The notes under the pieces are model-generated. The model had not been told where the DNA came from. It searched no databases and was given only the letters and a program-made list of their open reading frames with translations. Made by a program: the position numbers and the translations under genes. Source: Kastovskya adunca ATA6-11-RM4 (GTDB taxonomy: Bacteria; Cyanobacteriota; Cyanobacteriia; Cyanobacteriales; Coleofasciculaceae). Taken from it: DNA of 64,000 nt. The stretch spans positions 1 to 64,000 of the forward strand of contig JAHHHJ010000017.1 of assembly GCA_019359445.1 (NCBI GenBank). The letters run 5' to 3'. Within the stretch, counting starts at the first letter, position 1, and each line of letters begins with the position of its first letter. Positions 46,114 to 54,754 of this stretch are shown in pieces.

Positions 46114-47361
46114 ATGTTTGGTCGTAGCCGTCGGAATCTGGCTCGCTGGTTCACCCTATCGATGGGGAGTATTTTGATTGGCTTTGCAGGGTTGCTTTAC
46201 TACGTGGAAATCGTAGATGAGCTAGACAAGTTAGACCGCTTGCTTTACCAAAAAACCAGAGTGATGGCAACTAATGCCAACTATGAATTTCAGAAGGGGG
46301 AGTTGGATCTAGAAAATGTCCCGCTGCTAGGGAGTAACACGCGGCTGCTGAATACAGAAATGGTGTATGCACGCTGGTACAGCCCTTCGGAGCAACTTGT
46401 GCAATTTTTTGGTACACCTGCCCCAGAAGAGCTGAAAATCGCACCAGGATTTGACACTATCAAAACCACTGTCCCTTGGATTCGTCAGGTAACGCTACCC
46501 GTCTACCAAGAGAGTCAGTTAATTGGTTATCTCCAGGTTGGCACTCCGTTGACCTCTACTCAAGAGAGTTTGGCTCAGTTACGCTTAGTTTTGACGCTAG
46601 CAGTACCTGTGACTTTAGGGATAATTGGGATCACTGGCTGGTTCTTGGGGGGAGTGGCGATGCAACCGATTCGCTACAGCTATGAGCAACTTCACCGCTT
46701 CACTGCCAATGCTTCCCATGAATTGCGGGCACCTTTAGCGGCGGTGTTGAGCAATGCTCAGGTGGGATTACTGTCCCCCGTTGGTGATGGTTCGCAGCAG
46801 CGTCTTCGTTTGGAGAAGATTGTTGATGTCACCAAGTCGATGAGTTCCCTCGTCAGTAATTTGTTACTTCTGGCTCGCCATGAAAGACCGTTAGATCCTA
46901 AATCTTTGAACGCAGTTGACCTGACGAGCTTACTAAAAGAGATAGCAGACATCTATACTATCCAAGCGGCAGCAGTGGGGTTGAGTCTGAGTAGCCATCT
47001 ACCTTGGCAACCCCTGTATTTGCCAGCCGATCCAGACCTTTTGCGTCAGGTCGTGACGAATCTGCTGAGTAATGCCTGCAAATATACTCCCGGAGGTGGG
47101 AAAATTCAGCTCCGACTTTTTACGCGATCGCATCAAGCGGTGATTCAAGTAGAGGATAGTGGGATTGGGATTGGTGAAACGGATTTACCTCATGTTTTTG
47201 AGGGATTTTATCGGGTGCATACAGAGCGCTCCAAATATACAGGCGGTTTTGGATTGGGGTTAGCGATCGCCATGCAGATCGTTACCGCTCATCGGGGGAC
47301 GCTCACTGCTTCTTCTGTGGTAGGACAAGGGACAACCTTTACGATCAAACTCCCGATGTAA
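46114..47361 (+). CDS. rppB: Sensor histidine kinase (RppB-like)
   Basis: A 415-residue membrane kinase. An N-terminal membrane span (about 10-35), a periplasmic sensor region of about 115 residues, a second span (about 155-185), then the dimerisation helix with the phospho-His in NASHELRAPLAAVLSN and an HATPase domain (NLLSNACKYTPGGG, VEDSGIGIGE, GGFGLGLAIA). All catalytic boxes are intact. The longer open frame reaches back to 45979, inside the regulator gene, but the residues before ATG 46114 are not kinase-like; I chose 46114, which directly precedes the first membrane span. Confidence 0.87.
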   Translation: MFGRSRRNLARWFTLSMGSILIGFAGLLYYVEIVDELDKLDRLLYQKTRVMATNANYEFQKGELDLENVPLLGSNTRLLNTEMVYARWYSPSEQLVQFFGTPAPEELKIAPGFDTIKTTVPWIRQVTLPVYQESQLIGYLQVGTPLTSTQESLAQLRLVLTLAVPVTLGIIGITGWFLGGVAMQPIRYSYEQLHRFTANASHELRAPLAAVLSNAQVGLLSPVGDGSQQRLRLEKIVDVTKSMSSLVSNLLLLARHERPLDPKSLNAVDLTSLLKEIADIYTIQAAAVGLSLSSHLPWQPLYLPADPDLLRQVVTNLLSNACKYTPGGGKIQLRLFTRSHQAVIQVEDSGIGIGETDLPHVFEGFYRVHTERSKYTGGFGLGLAIAMQIVTAHRGTLTASSVVGQGTTFTIKLPM

Positions 47362-47431
47362 GGGTCTGCGGGATAGGTAACATAGATAAAGTCCCTACTC
47401 TTTTTTGCCATTAATTTGGTTGTAGCTGTCC

Positions 47432-48796
47432 ATGACCACGACTAACCGCCGCTATCACATCACCACTTTCGGTTGCCAGATGAACAAAGCCGACTCAGAG
47501 CGCATGGCTGGCATTCTGGAAGATATGGGCTTTGAGTGGTCAGAAGACCCCAATGACGCCAATGTGATTCTCTACAACACCTGCACGATTCGGGATAACG
47601 CCGAGCAGAAGGTTTACTCCTATCTAGGGAGACAAGCCAAGCGCAAGCACGAGCAACCAGATTTAACCCTCGTAGTTGCGGGTTGCGTTGCCCAGCAGGA
47701 AGGAGAGCAACTGCTGCGGCGGGTGCCAGAACTGGATTTGGTGATGGGGCCGCAACACGCCAATCACCTTCAGGATTTGCTGCAACAGGTGTTTGATGGC
47801 AATCAAGTCGTCGCCACCGAGGCGATTCACATCATGGAAGACATTACTAAACCGCGTCGGGATAGTAATGTGACGGCTTGGGTGAATGTGATTTACGGCT
47901 GCAATGAGCGCTGCACCTATTGTGTGGTTCCGAACGTGCGGGGCGTAGAGCAATCTCGTACACCAGAAGCAATTCGCGCCGAAATGGAAGAATTGGGGCG
48001 ACAGGGTTACAGAGAAGTGACGCTGTTGGGGCAAAATATTGATGCCTATGGGCGCGACTTACCAGGAGTTACGGAGTCGGGGCGTCACAAGCAGACGCTG
48101 ACGGATTTGCTCTACTACGTCCACGATGTGCCAGGAATTGAGCGGATTCGCTTTGCTACCAGTCACCCCCGCTACTTCACAGAACGGCTAATTAAAGCTT
48201 GCGCGGAGTTACCGAAGGTATGCGAACATTTCCACATTCCCTTCCAATCGGGAGATAACGATATTCTCAAGGCAATGTCACGGGGCTACACCACAGAAAA
48301 GTATCGCCGCATCATTGAGACAGTTCGTAGCTATATGCCGGATGCGTCGATTAGTGCTGATGCGATTGTCGGTTTTCCTGGGGAGACGGAAGAGCAGTTC
48401 CAGAATACGCTGAAGTTGGTGGAAGATATTGGCTTCGATCTGTTGAATACGGCGGCTTATTCGCCTCGTCCCGGCACTCCGGCGGCATTGTGGGAGCATC
48501 AGCTGAGTGAGGAAGTGAAAAGCGATCGCCTCCAGCGCCTCAATCATTTAGTTTCCACCCAAGCCATTGAAGCTTCGCAACGCTACTTTGAACGGGTTGA
48601 GGAAGTTCTCGTTGAAGAACAAAATCTTAAAGATCCTACTCAAGTTATGGGGCGCACGCGGGGTAACCGTCTGACGTTCTTTGCTGGCGACATCAACGAA
48701 TTAATTGGTCAGTTGGTGAGGGTGAAAATTACTGAAGTGCGGGCGTTTAGCTTAACGGGTGAGCGTGTGGACATCAGGGAAGTTCAGCCTGTATAA
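47432..48796 (+). CDS. miaB: tRNA-2-methylthio-N6-dimethylallyladenosine synthase
   Basis: A 454-residue radical SAM methylthiotransferase that modifies A37 of tRNAs reading UNN codons. The N-terminal cluster-binding domain has cysteines in [26 protein letters not shown] and VVAGCVAQQ. The radical SAM motif is [15 protein letters not shown], followed by [33 protein letters not shown] and a C-terminal TRAM domain (about 380-450). All six cluster cysteines are present. Monocistronic. Confidence 0.96.
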   Translation: MTTTNRRYHITTFGCQMNKADSERMAGILEDMGFEWSEDPNDANVILYNTCTIRDNAEQKVYSYLGRQAKRKHEQPDLTLVVAGCVAQQEGEQLLRRVPELDLVMGPQHANHLQDLLQQVFDGNQVVATEAIHIMEDITKPRRDSNVTAWVNVIYGCNERCTYCVVPNVRGVEQSRTPEAIRAEMEELGRQGYREVTLLGQNIDAYGRDLPGVTESGRHKQTLTDLLYYVHDVPGIERIRFATSHPRYFTERLIKACAELPKVCEHFHIPFQSGDNDILKAMSRGYTTEKYRRIIETVRSYMPDASISADAIVGFPGETEEQFQNTLKLVEDIGFDLLNTAAYSPRPGTPAALWEHQLSEEVKSDRLQRLNHLVSTQAIEASQRYFERVEEVLVEEQNLKDPTQVMGRTRGNRLTFFAGDINELIGQLVRVKITEVRAFSLTGERVDIREVQPV

Positions 48797-49206
48797 GTAG
48801 CTGAATTGTTGGTTTTATAGAGAAGCGATCGCCTTTGAGGTTTTAGGGGAAACGAGAGTTGATCCAAAGCTGAATTGAAGTACGCGATCGCCCAAACCGC
48901 GTGCGACAGGCTAACGGCAAAACGCAGTGATCTTGAATTCCCCACCAACAGCTTTTATTCCGTTTCTATTTCGTTATCAACTTCCTTCTTCATAAAACGT
49001 TGGAACTGAAGAGGGCGATCGCTTCATGTAGGAACTGCTGGGTTGATTTACAAAAATACTGCTGTGTCAGCGAGTTCATGTTTTAAATGAAAAAACTTTG
49101 ACTGATGTATCGGTGAAAATAAAACCATTGCAGGAAGACGACACTAATCAACACGATAAATTGTTAAGTAGTTTATTTAGCATAAATCAAATCGGGAGCC
49201 GCAAAG
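48797..49206. other. Noncoding region rich in HIP1 sites
   Basis: About 410 bp with at least three GCGATCGC-type sites, AT-rich near the right end. No coding frame or other element seen. Confidence 0.45.
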
Positions 49207-49419
49207 ATGATTAACTCAGAAATACTTAGCAAGCTACAAAGTGCATCAGTAGAAGAACGAATCCAGATTATTGAAATTATCCTTCAGTCTCTCAAAAATG
49301 ATATAGGAGTTTCTAAGAAACAATCCTCGTCTGACCTTCATTCCCTAAAAGGAAAAGTAACTTATTATAATGACCCTTATCAGCCTGTAGCTTCAGAAGA
49401 TTGGGAAGCACTGACATGA
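49207..49419 (+). CDS. VapB-like antitoxin
   Basis: A 70-residue protein starting MINSEILSKLQSASVEERIQIIEIILQSLKND, a helical antitoxin type common in cyanobacteria, with an ending rich in Tyr, Pro and Asp (YYNDPYQPVASEDWEALT) that would wrap the toxin. Its stop overlaps the toxin start by four bases (ATGA at 49416). Homology by family is moderate; the pairing with a PIN toxin makes the role clear. Confidence 0.8.
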   Translation: MINSEILSKLQSASVEERIQIIEIILQSLKNDIGVSKKQSSSDLHSLKGKVTYYNDPYQPVASEDWEALT

Positions 49420-49790
49420 TTATCCTAGATACTCATATCTGGATTTGGTGGGTAGACGAAAGCCCCAAACTAACTCCCCAAAACCTGAAAATTATTGAGG
49501 AAAATCAAGCAGAAGCGCTAGGGATCAGCATCATTTCCTGCTGGGAGATCGCGAAATTAGTCGATAAAAATAGACTGGGTTTTGATTGTTCAGTAGAAGA
49601 ATGGCTAGAATTAGCCTTATCCTATTCCGGCATGCGATTGCTACAGTTAACCGTTCCGATTACAATTCAATCTACTCAATTAACCGGATTTCATGCAAAT
49701 CCAGCCGACCAAATTATAGTCGCAACAGCTAAGGTTTACGATTCATTTTTATTAACTCAAGACAATAAAATCCTCAACTATCTGACGTGA
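49416..49790 (+). CDS. PIN domain toxin (VapC-type)
   Basis: A 124-residue PIN ribonuclease. MIILDTHIWIWWVDESPKLT carries the first Asp, ISCWEIAKLVDKNRL the conserved Glu and FHANPADQIIVATAKVY the Asp pair of the metal site. All acidic residues are present, so it should be active unless neutralised by the antitoxin. I chose ATG 49416 because it overlaps the antitoxin stop (ATGA) and begins the conserved strand; an ATG at 49401 would add five residues without support. Confidence 0.9.
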   Translation: MIILDTHIWIWWVDESPKLTPQNLKIIEENQAEALGISIISCWEIAKLVDKNRLGFDCSVEEWLELALSYSGMRLLQLTVPITIQSTQLTGFHANPADQIIVATAKVYDSFLLTQDNKILNYLT

Positions 49791-49846
49791 AGATATTTAA
49801 ATAAAACGATCGCGCCATGTTTCAGTGAGTCGATAGTGCGATCGCG

Positions 49847-49900
49847 GCACTGGATCAACTGATCACCAAGAAGCGCCACACCAAAAAACGTCAGTGGTAA
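49847..49900 (+). pseudogene. Possible tail fragment of a type I restriction specificity subunit
   Basis: An open stretch encoding ALDQLITKKRHTKKRQW resembles the C-terminal helix of HsdS subunits. It is too short to be certain. The rest of this 300-bp gap holds two HIP1-like sites and no gene. Confidence 0.2.
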
Positions 49901-50090
49901 TCCTTCATCCTTTTGTATCGAAAATTACCAAACGGCTTAATACACAAACCTTCCTTAAGTACAGGCTAAGACACGCTGTAGGGATGAAGCTGTAATTTTC
50001 AAGCTGCCTTTAAATGTAAAAAATGTGAATTTGACTATTGCCCTTTCAGCGGTAGTACACACAGCTAACAAAAATTTAGGAATAGCAGAT

Positions 50091-51014
50091 ATGACCCTAA
50101 GCATTATTGTTCATGGTGGAGCGAAAACCATCTCAGATGACAAGGCTAAGGCTAACACCGCTGGTTGCTTGGCAGCAGTAGAGGCAGGTTGGAGCATACT
50201 AACTGGTGGGGGTAGTGCAAAAGACGCCGTTGAGGCAGCCATTCGCGTTCTTGAAGATAACCCAACTTTTAACGCCAGCATTGGTGCAACTCTTGACAGC
50301 GACGGGGAGGTGTCCTTAGACGCAGCAATGATGGAGGGTAGCACCCTGGGTTGGGGGGGAGTAGCAGCCGTTCAGGGGATACCTCATCCGATCTCGGTAG
50401 CGCGGAAGATTATGGAAGACAAGTCCATGCTGTTAGTCTCACGGGGTGCAGAACGCTTCGCCAGAGAGCATGGAGATGAGATGTGTGCCCCCAGGGACTT
50501 GATTAGCGATGAGCAGCGGCGGGAGTGGGAGGAACAGGAGGCGGTTTTGGATCGCCCCGCTACAGTTGGTTGTGTCGCCCTAGATGCTGACGGTAACTTG
50601 GTCGCCGGAACCTCAACGGGAGGACTCGCGAATCAGCCCTCTGGTCGCGTTGGTGACAGCGCCCTCGTTGGCTGCGGCTTGTACGCCGACAATAACCTGG
50701 GCGCTTGCTCAACAACGGGTGATGGCGAGTCAATTATCCCGGTGGTTCTTGCCAAAACAGCGACTGATTCTATGGCTGGAAACACCCATCCAGAAAAAGC
50801 AGCGCAAAAAGCCATTGACACCTTGATATCTAAGGTTTCAGGAGAGGCTGGGTGCATCCTCATAGACCATCAGGGACGTATTGGGTGGGCGTATAATTCC
50901 CAGGACATGGCAGTGGCTTACATGACTACAGAAATGGACAGCCCGGCTGTGTTTACCAACAAAGAAGCAGAAAGTAACTTACAAGCAGAAGCCCTTGTCT
51001 TCAGTAAGGCATAA
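50091..51014 (+). CDS. Isoaspartyl peptidase / L-asparaginase (Ntn hydrolase)
   Basis: A 307-residue plant-type asparaginase. It hydrolyses beta-aspartyl dipeptides, such as those released from cyanophycin or from damaged proteins, after autocleavage into two chains. Visible: IIVHGGAK at the start, GSAKDAVEAAIRVLEDNPTFNASIGATLDSDGEVSLDAAMMEG, the cleavage/nucleophile site ATVGCVALD (Thr), and GDSALVGCGLYADNNLGACSTTGDGESI for substrate binding. ATG 50091 is preceded by AGGAAT at nine bases; a longer frame from 50025 adds unlikely residues. In cyanobacteria this enzyme completes cyanophycin breakdown; cyanophycin genes are not in this window. Confidence 0.92.
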   Translation: MTLSIIVHGGAKTISDDKAKANTAGCLAAVEAGWSILTGGGSAKDAVEAAIRVLEDNPTFNASIGATLDSDGEVSLDAAMMEGSTLGWGGVAAVQGIPHPISVARKIMEDKSMLLVSRGAERFAREHGDEMCAPRDLISDEQRREWEEQEAVLDRPATVGCVALDADGNLVAGTSTGGLANQPSGRVGDSALVGCGLYADNNLGACSTTGDGESIIPVVLAKTATDSMAGNTHPEKAAQKAIDTLISKVSGEAGCILIDHQGRIGWAYNSQDMAVAYMTTEMDSPAVFTNKEAESNLQAEALVFSKA

Positions 51015-51436
51015 AATATCTGTTGACTACTAACTCACTATCGACATAATCGCGTCTGATTACTTAAGGCGTATTTATGTCTTCTTCTGCCTAGTAGTGT
51101 CAAGTTTGAGTTAATGATTAAGGCTTATTTTTGTCAGAAATCTTTTTATTTTATTTAATAAGACTTCTAACAAAAACAAGTAGGATGAAGTGAATAATTA
51201 AAGGTTCGTATTCAGGGATTAGGTTCGATTTTGAGGACTAAATCCCTGTTTACAAACTTATGTAAAATTTTATATTACACCAATAAAGATTAATTTATTT
51301 TTACTAATTATTGAGTTAATTTTGAGAAGTTAAACTCAGAGAATGCAAAAGGTCGCAGAGGAAACAATGAACTTTTGCCCATCAGTATATTCTTTGTTGT
51401 ACAACTTCTTTTTCTGGCTTATTTGGGTAGTTTTCT
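51015..51436. other. AT-rich noncoding region upstream of the ATP-grasp gene
   Basis: About 420 bp. A weak inverted repeat (TGAGTT/AACTCA, about 51311-51338) is the only structure noticed. Confidence 0.4.
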
Positions 51437-52708
51437 ATGAACTCAACATACGAATTTGATTACTTTCAGGGAAATTCCTTTTCCGATCTATTTGCTCAAG
51501 ACATCACAGATGCACGATATGGGTTCATCCTAAATTACCCTGCAACTGCAAGTTGGGCAGCTTACCCTAATAATAAAAAATACTTTCTTCAAGATGGCAG
51601 TAGTGAAGCCACTAAAGCCTCCTTCGACAAAATTTGTCAAAAGGAACCTTGGAAGAATATTGCTGTGCTAGGTGATGTGCTTCCAGGGATTGTGATCATT
51701 CCGCCGCCCAACTCGCTGGTTGACTACTGGCGGGAGCATTTGGGCTTTAGCTACACAAACAATATAGAGATGATAGATTGCTCGACTTATCTGGATGAAC
51801 TCAGCCAGAGCGATCGCTTTGACCAACTTATCGTTTTGTTTCCCTTTGATGGTCTCAAGCCTGAAAAACACGCCGTCGATCCAGACACCCATTACCGCTT
51901 ACTGAGCAAAGTAACCCTAGCCGAGTTGGGAGTGCCATGTCCAAAATACTCCAGCTATGATCTGCACGCCCAGAAGCTGGAAGACATTCAGCTACCAGAG
52001 CAATTTCCCTACTTGATCAAAACGTCCCACGGACTGTCAGGGGAAGGCACTTATATTATCGAAAACACTAGCGATCTGAACTACTGCTTGAAGGAAATCA
52101 GGCAATACCTTCATATTAAGTTGGTAGATACGATTGTTGTCTCGGAGTTTATCAAGAATGTCGTGCAGAATTACTGCGTGCAATTCTATGTCAACAAGGC
52201 GGGAGATATTAGCCTCATCGGGACGACAATCCAACTTGTCACCCCAGAAGGTAGCTTTTTAGGAGGGCTAATTGACTACCGCCAAAGCGACATGAGCAAA
52301 TTCTACGAGATGATTGCTGCCATTGGTCAGTATGCTCATCAGCAGGGTTATTTCGGCGTTATTGGCTTCGATGTGCTGGAAAACTCCCAGGGAGAGCTTT
52401 ATGCGATCGATGCTAATTTTCGAGTTAATGGCTCTACTGCTCTTTGCTTGCAGCGCTATACCCTGCTGGGGCTGGGAAAGGAGGTGGCTAAATATTTCAG
52501 TGGCTACCGCATGGATGGGACATTAGACTCGATTTTAGAAACCCTGAAACCAGAACTAGCTCGCAAGGACTTTATGATCTTGTCGGCTCAGGAGAAGGTT
52601 AAGTACGGAAAAATCTATAGCGAAATTTACGGTATCGTTACTGGCGAGACGAGCGAGGAAATGCAGCAAATTGAGCATAAGTTACGGGATAAGGGGTTAA
52701 TGATTTAG
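51437..52708 (+). CDS. ATP-grasp ligase-like protein, substrate unknown
   Basis: A 423-residue cytoplasmic protein. The ATP-grasp part runs from about 145 to 370: YLIKTSHGLSGEGTYII is the glycine-rich loop with its Lys, TIVVSEFIKNVVQNYCVQFYVN and GVIGFDVLENSQGELYAIDANFRVNGSTAL hold the metal-binding Asp and Asn. ATP-grasp enzymes join a carboxylate, via an acyl phosphate, to an amine or thiol. The N-terminal 140 residues (a pre-grasp domain starting FDYFQGNSFSDLFAQDITDARYGF) do not match biotin carboxylase, D-Ala ligase or cyanophycin synthetase as I know them. It lies next to an isoaspartyl peptidase, but 422 bp apart, so a pathway link is only a hint. Confidence 0.75.
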   Translation: MNSTYEFDYFQGNSFSDLFAQDITDARYGFILNYPATASWAAYPNNKKYFLQDGSSEATKASFDKICQKEPWKNIAVLGDVLPGIVIIPPPNSLVDYWREHLGFSYTNNIEMIDCSTYLDELSQSDRFDQLIVLFPFDGLKPEKHAVDPDTHYRLLSKVTLAELGVPCPKYSSYDLHAQKLEDIQLPEQFPYLIKTSHGLSGEGTYIIENTSDLNYCLKEIRQYLHIKLVDTIVVSEFIKNVVQNYCVQFYVNKAGDISLIGTTIQLVTPEGSFLGGLIDYRQSDMSKFYEMIAAIGQYAHQQGYFGVIGFDVLENSQGELYAIDANFRVNGSTALCLQRYTLLGLGKEVAKYFSGYRMDGTLDSILETLKPELARKDFMILSAQEKVKYGKIYSEIYGIVTGETSEEMQQIEHKLRDKGLMI

Positions 52709-52889
52709 CTAAACACCAGGACTCCCTCGGTTGGGATTGGCGAATATAGAAATCTCCCTTGTGTCCCTATAATCCCCAACGCCTAAATCGCTGATTTGAA
52801 CAGAACGGAAAAGGCGATCGCTTCTGTGGCTCGGTTTTCTTGATGCGATCGCTCAACTACCAGCCCTCCTGGAACAGGTAATCAATGCA

Positions 52890-53900
52890 TCACAAGCGCA
52901 TGTCTACTTGATGCTCCATTCCCGCCGGAGGTGGGAGAGAACCAGTTTTGAGGCTGGTGCGCCATTTGGCAATGTAGGGTGCCAGTAAATCCGCCGCGAT
53001 AAATTTGTAGGAAGCGCCACCAAAGCGTTCGATATTTGCCTGCTGCATCGCCAGCATCTTCACATCCTGCTGAATAATTAGGCGAGACAGGGGTTCAAAA
53101 AATAACCGCACTAACCACCCAATGCGACCAAAGCGAAACGTAATCACCGTGTAAACCTCCGTTAAGGTATCGTGAATTGGAGTGCAGGACGAGGTGATGA
53201 TATAGTGCCGTTGGTCGTTAAATATATAGTCAACGCGGCTAGTTGCTGGGGCGATAAAGCGATCGCTATGTTGCATCTGGCTGCGCTTGCGAGAAAGCAA
53301 CCACCAGACGAGACTACCTTCGCGCGGTTCTTCAAAGTATTCAGCAACAGCACCATCCTCCAAACTTCGCACCACTGCCTTAACAGGTTTAGCGGTGGGA
53401 GTGCGAAACCAAAGACGATGGACGTAGGTAGCGTGAGGGCAATCGAGAAAATTTTCCAGACAGGCGTCAACGGGGGCATGAAAGCGGGTTTTCATCCGAA
53501 AACTTGTCCAGCCTGGTTGTCCTAGGTGAGGAAACTCTAAGGGACGTTCTCTTGCCGCAGTCGGCGCAAGACACACCCACACATAACCGTCTTGTTCTAC
53601 ACAGAGATAACTTTTGACACACAAATTCTCAGAAATTGGAGCCGTTTCTGAGAGAGCGGGAATTTTAGTAACGCCACCATTCGAGCCGTAGCCCCAGCCG
53701 TGATAGGGGCACTCTAACTGCCCTTGACAAACGGTTCCTTTAGACAGTGGGGCATTGCGGTGGGCACAACGGTCTTCTAGGGCGGCAATGGTGTTGTTTA
53801 CACTACGAAACACCACTAGAGGATGAGCTAAAATCGTTACGCTGAGAGGTTTTTCCCTCAGTTCGGTTGACTGACAGGCTATATACCAATAAGACTGCAT
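52890..53900 (-). CDS. Rieske iron-sulfur aromatic ring-hydroxylating oxygenase-like protein
   Basis: A 336-residue protein of the Rieske non-haem oxygenase family. Rieske ligands: CAHRNAPLSKG and CPYHGWGY near residues 44-70. Non-haem iron site: LENFLDCPHATYVH near residues 150-163, with the D/E-x3-D-x2-H-x4-H type arrangement. The C-terminal part has no obvious transmembrane tail. Cyanobacterial members resemble pheophorbide a oxygenase or chlorophyllide a oxygenase, or act on aromatic or sterol-like substrates. A reductase partner is not adjacent. Substrate unknown. Confidence 0.85.
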   Translation of the reverse strand: MQSYWYIACQSTELREKPLSVTILAHPLVVFRSVNNTIAALEDRCAHRNAPLSKGTVCQGQLECPYHGWGYGSNGGVTKIPALSETAPISENLCVKSYLCVEQDGYVWVCLAPTAARERPLEFPHLGQPGWTSFRMKTRFHAPVDACLENFLDCPHATYVHRLWFRTPTAKPVKAVVRSLEDGAVAEYFEEPREGSLVWWLLSRKRSQMQHSDRFIAPATSRVDYIFNDQRHYIITSSCTPIHDTLTEVYTVITFRFGRIGWLVRLFFEPLSRLIIQQDVKMLAMQQANIERFGGASYKFIAADLLAPYIAKWRTSLKTGSLPPPAGMEHQVDMRL

Positions 53901-54054
53901 TACCTTTTAAGTAAGTTTCAAAGACTTTCACCAAGTTTGTTAATGAAGATTTAAGATTTCTAAAATCTCCGTCTGAAATTGGCGATCGCCCCTATTGTGG
54001 AGATGTTGAACCTTGTTCCCTATTATCGCTTTGTAGATCCGGACACTTGAATTT

Positions 54055-54348
54055 ATGAGCATCTTGCCCAACTATCTCCGTTCCCTATCTTTGAGTTTGC
54101 TTCTGAGCTTTCTGGCTCCAGTTGTACTGATTGCTGTGATTTTGGCAAGTTTATCCGTTGTAGGCTACCTGCCCCCGCTCGAAAGCTTTAGTCAGGTGGG
54201 TGTTGAGCAAATGCTCAAGTTTCTCGCTGTTTTTGGAAGCGGTTGTCCTCTCCAAGGTGTCTTGGTTATTGGCTCTACCTGTAGCTTCGCGGGCGCATTG
54301 TTTGATACCTACGCGTTCTACCGCGACCAGTACCTATACAACAACTAA
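54055..54348 (+). CDS. Small membrane protein, unknown
   Basis: A 97-residue protein with a first hydrophobic span (about 10-37) and a less hydrophobic second one (about 50-80) containing FGSGCPLQGVLVIGSTCSFAGALFDTY, with two cysteines. The ATG at 54055 directly precedes the first span. It has no recognised domain, but it looks like a conserved cyanobacterial small membrane protein. Divergent from the Rieske gene. Confidence 0.6.
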   Translation: MSILPNYLRSLSLSLLLSFLAPVVLIAVILASLSVVGYLPPLESFSQVGVEQMLKFLAVFGSGCPLQGVLVIGSTCSFAGALFDTYAFYRDQYLYNN

Positions 54349-54573
54349 CAGGACTGCACGGCAATAGCGAAGAGTTCCTCCTTAAAGAACGGAACCTACC
54401 GCTCCTGTGCCTCCGCTCCCTTGGAAGTAAAGATAATCGACTACTTAAATATATAGATAGCTGCCATAACTTAAGTTTAAAGGCTCTTAACGGTAGAAGC
54501 AGAAAGCGCCGCTAAGAGCCAAAAGAGCTTTTATAAAAAATATAATATTGTTGAAAGTCGCGGTGATACAAGG
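54349..54573. other. Noncoding region
   Basis: AT-rich towards the right, nothing recognisable, leading into composite repeat locus 4. Confidence 0.4.
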
Positions 54574-54720
54574 TTATTCGCACTCAGGACTCAGTGGTTG
54601 AGAGAGTGCTGAATCCTGAGTGGTAAGGGTAAGTATGAAGTATGAAGGATGAAGTATGAAGGGTAAGAGGTAAGAGCTTCTCCCCATCCCCTCATCTCCC
54701 CTGCTCCCCTGCTCCCCATC
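54574..54720. repeat. Composite intergenic repeat, locus 4 (inverted)
   Basis: Actcaggactcag, aagtatgaag units and a block of tcccctgctcccc. Same order and orientation as locus 3, but without the 48-bp motif. Confidence 0.85.
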
Positions 54721-54754
54721 TAACCGATCTACTATCTTTGAACGCAACTCGGTA

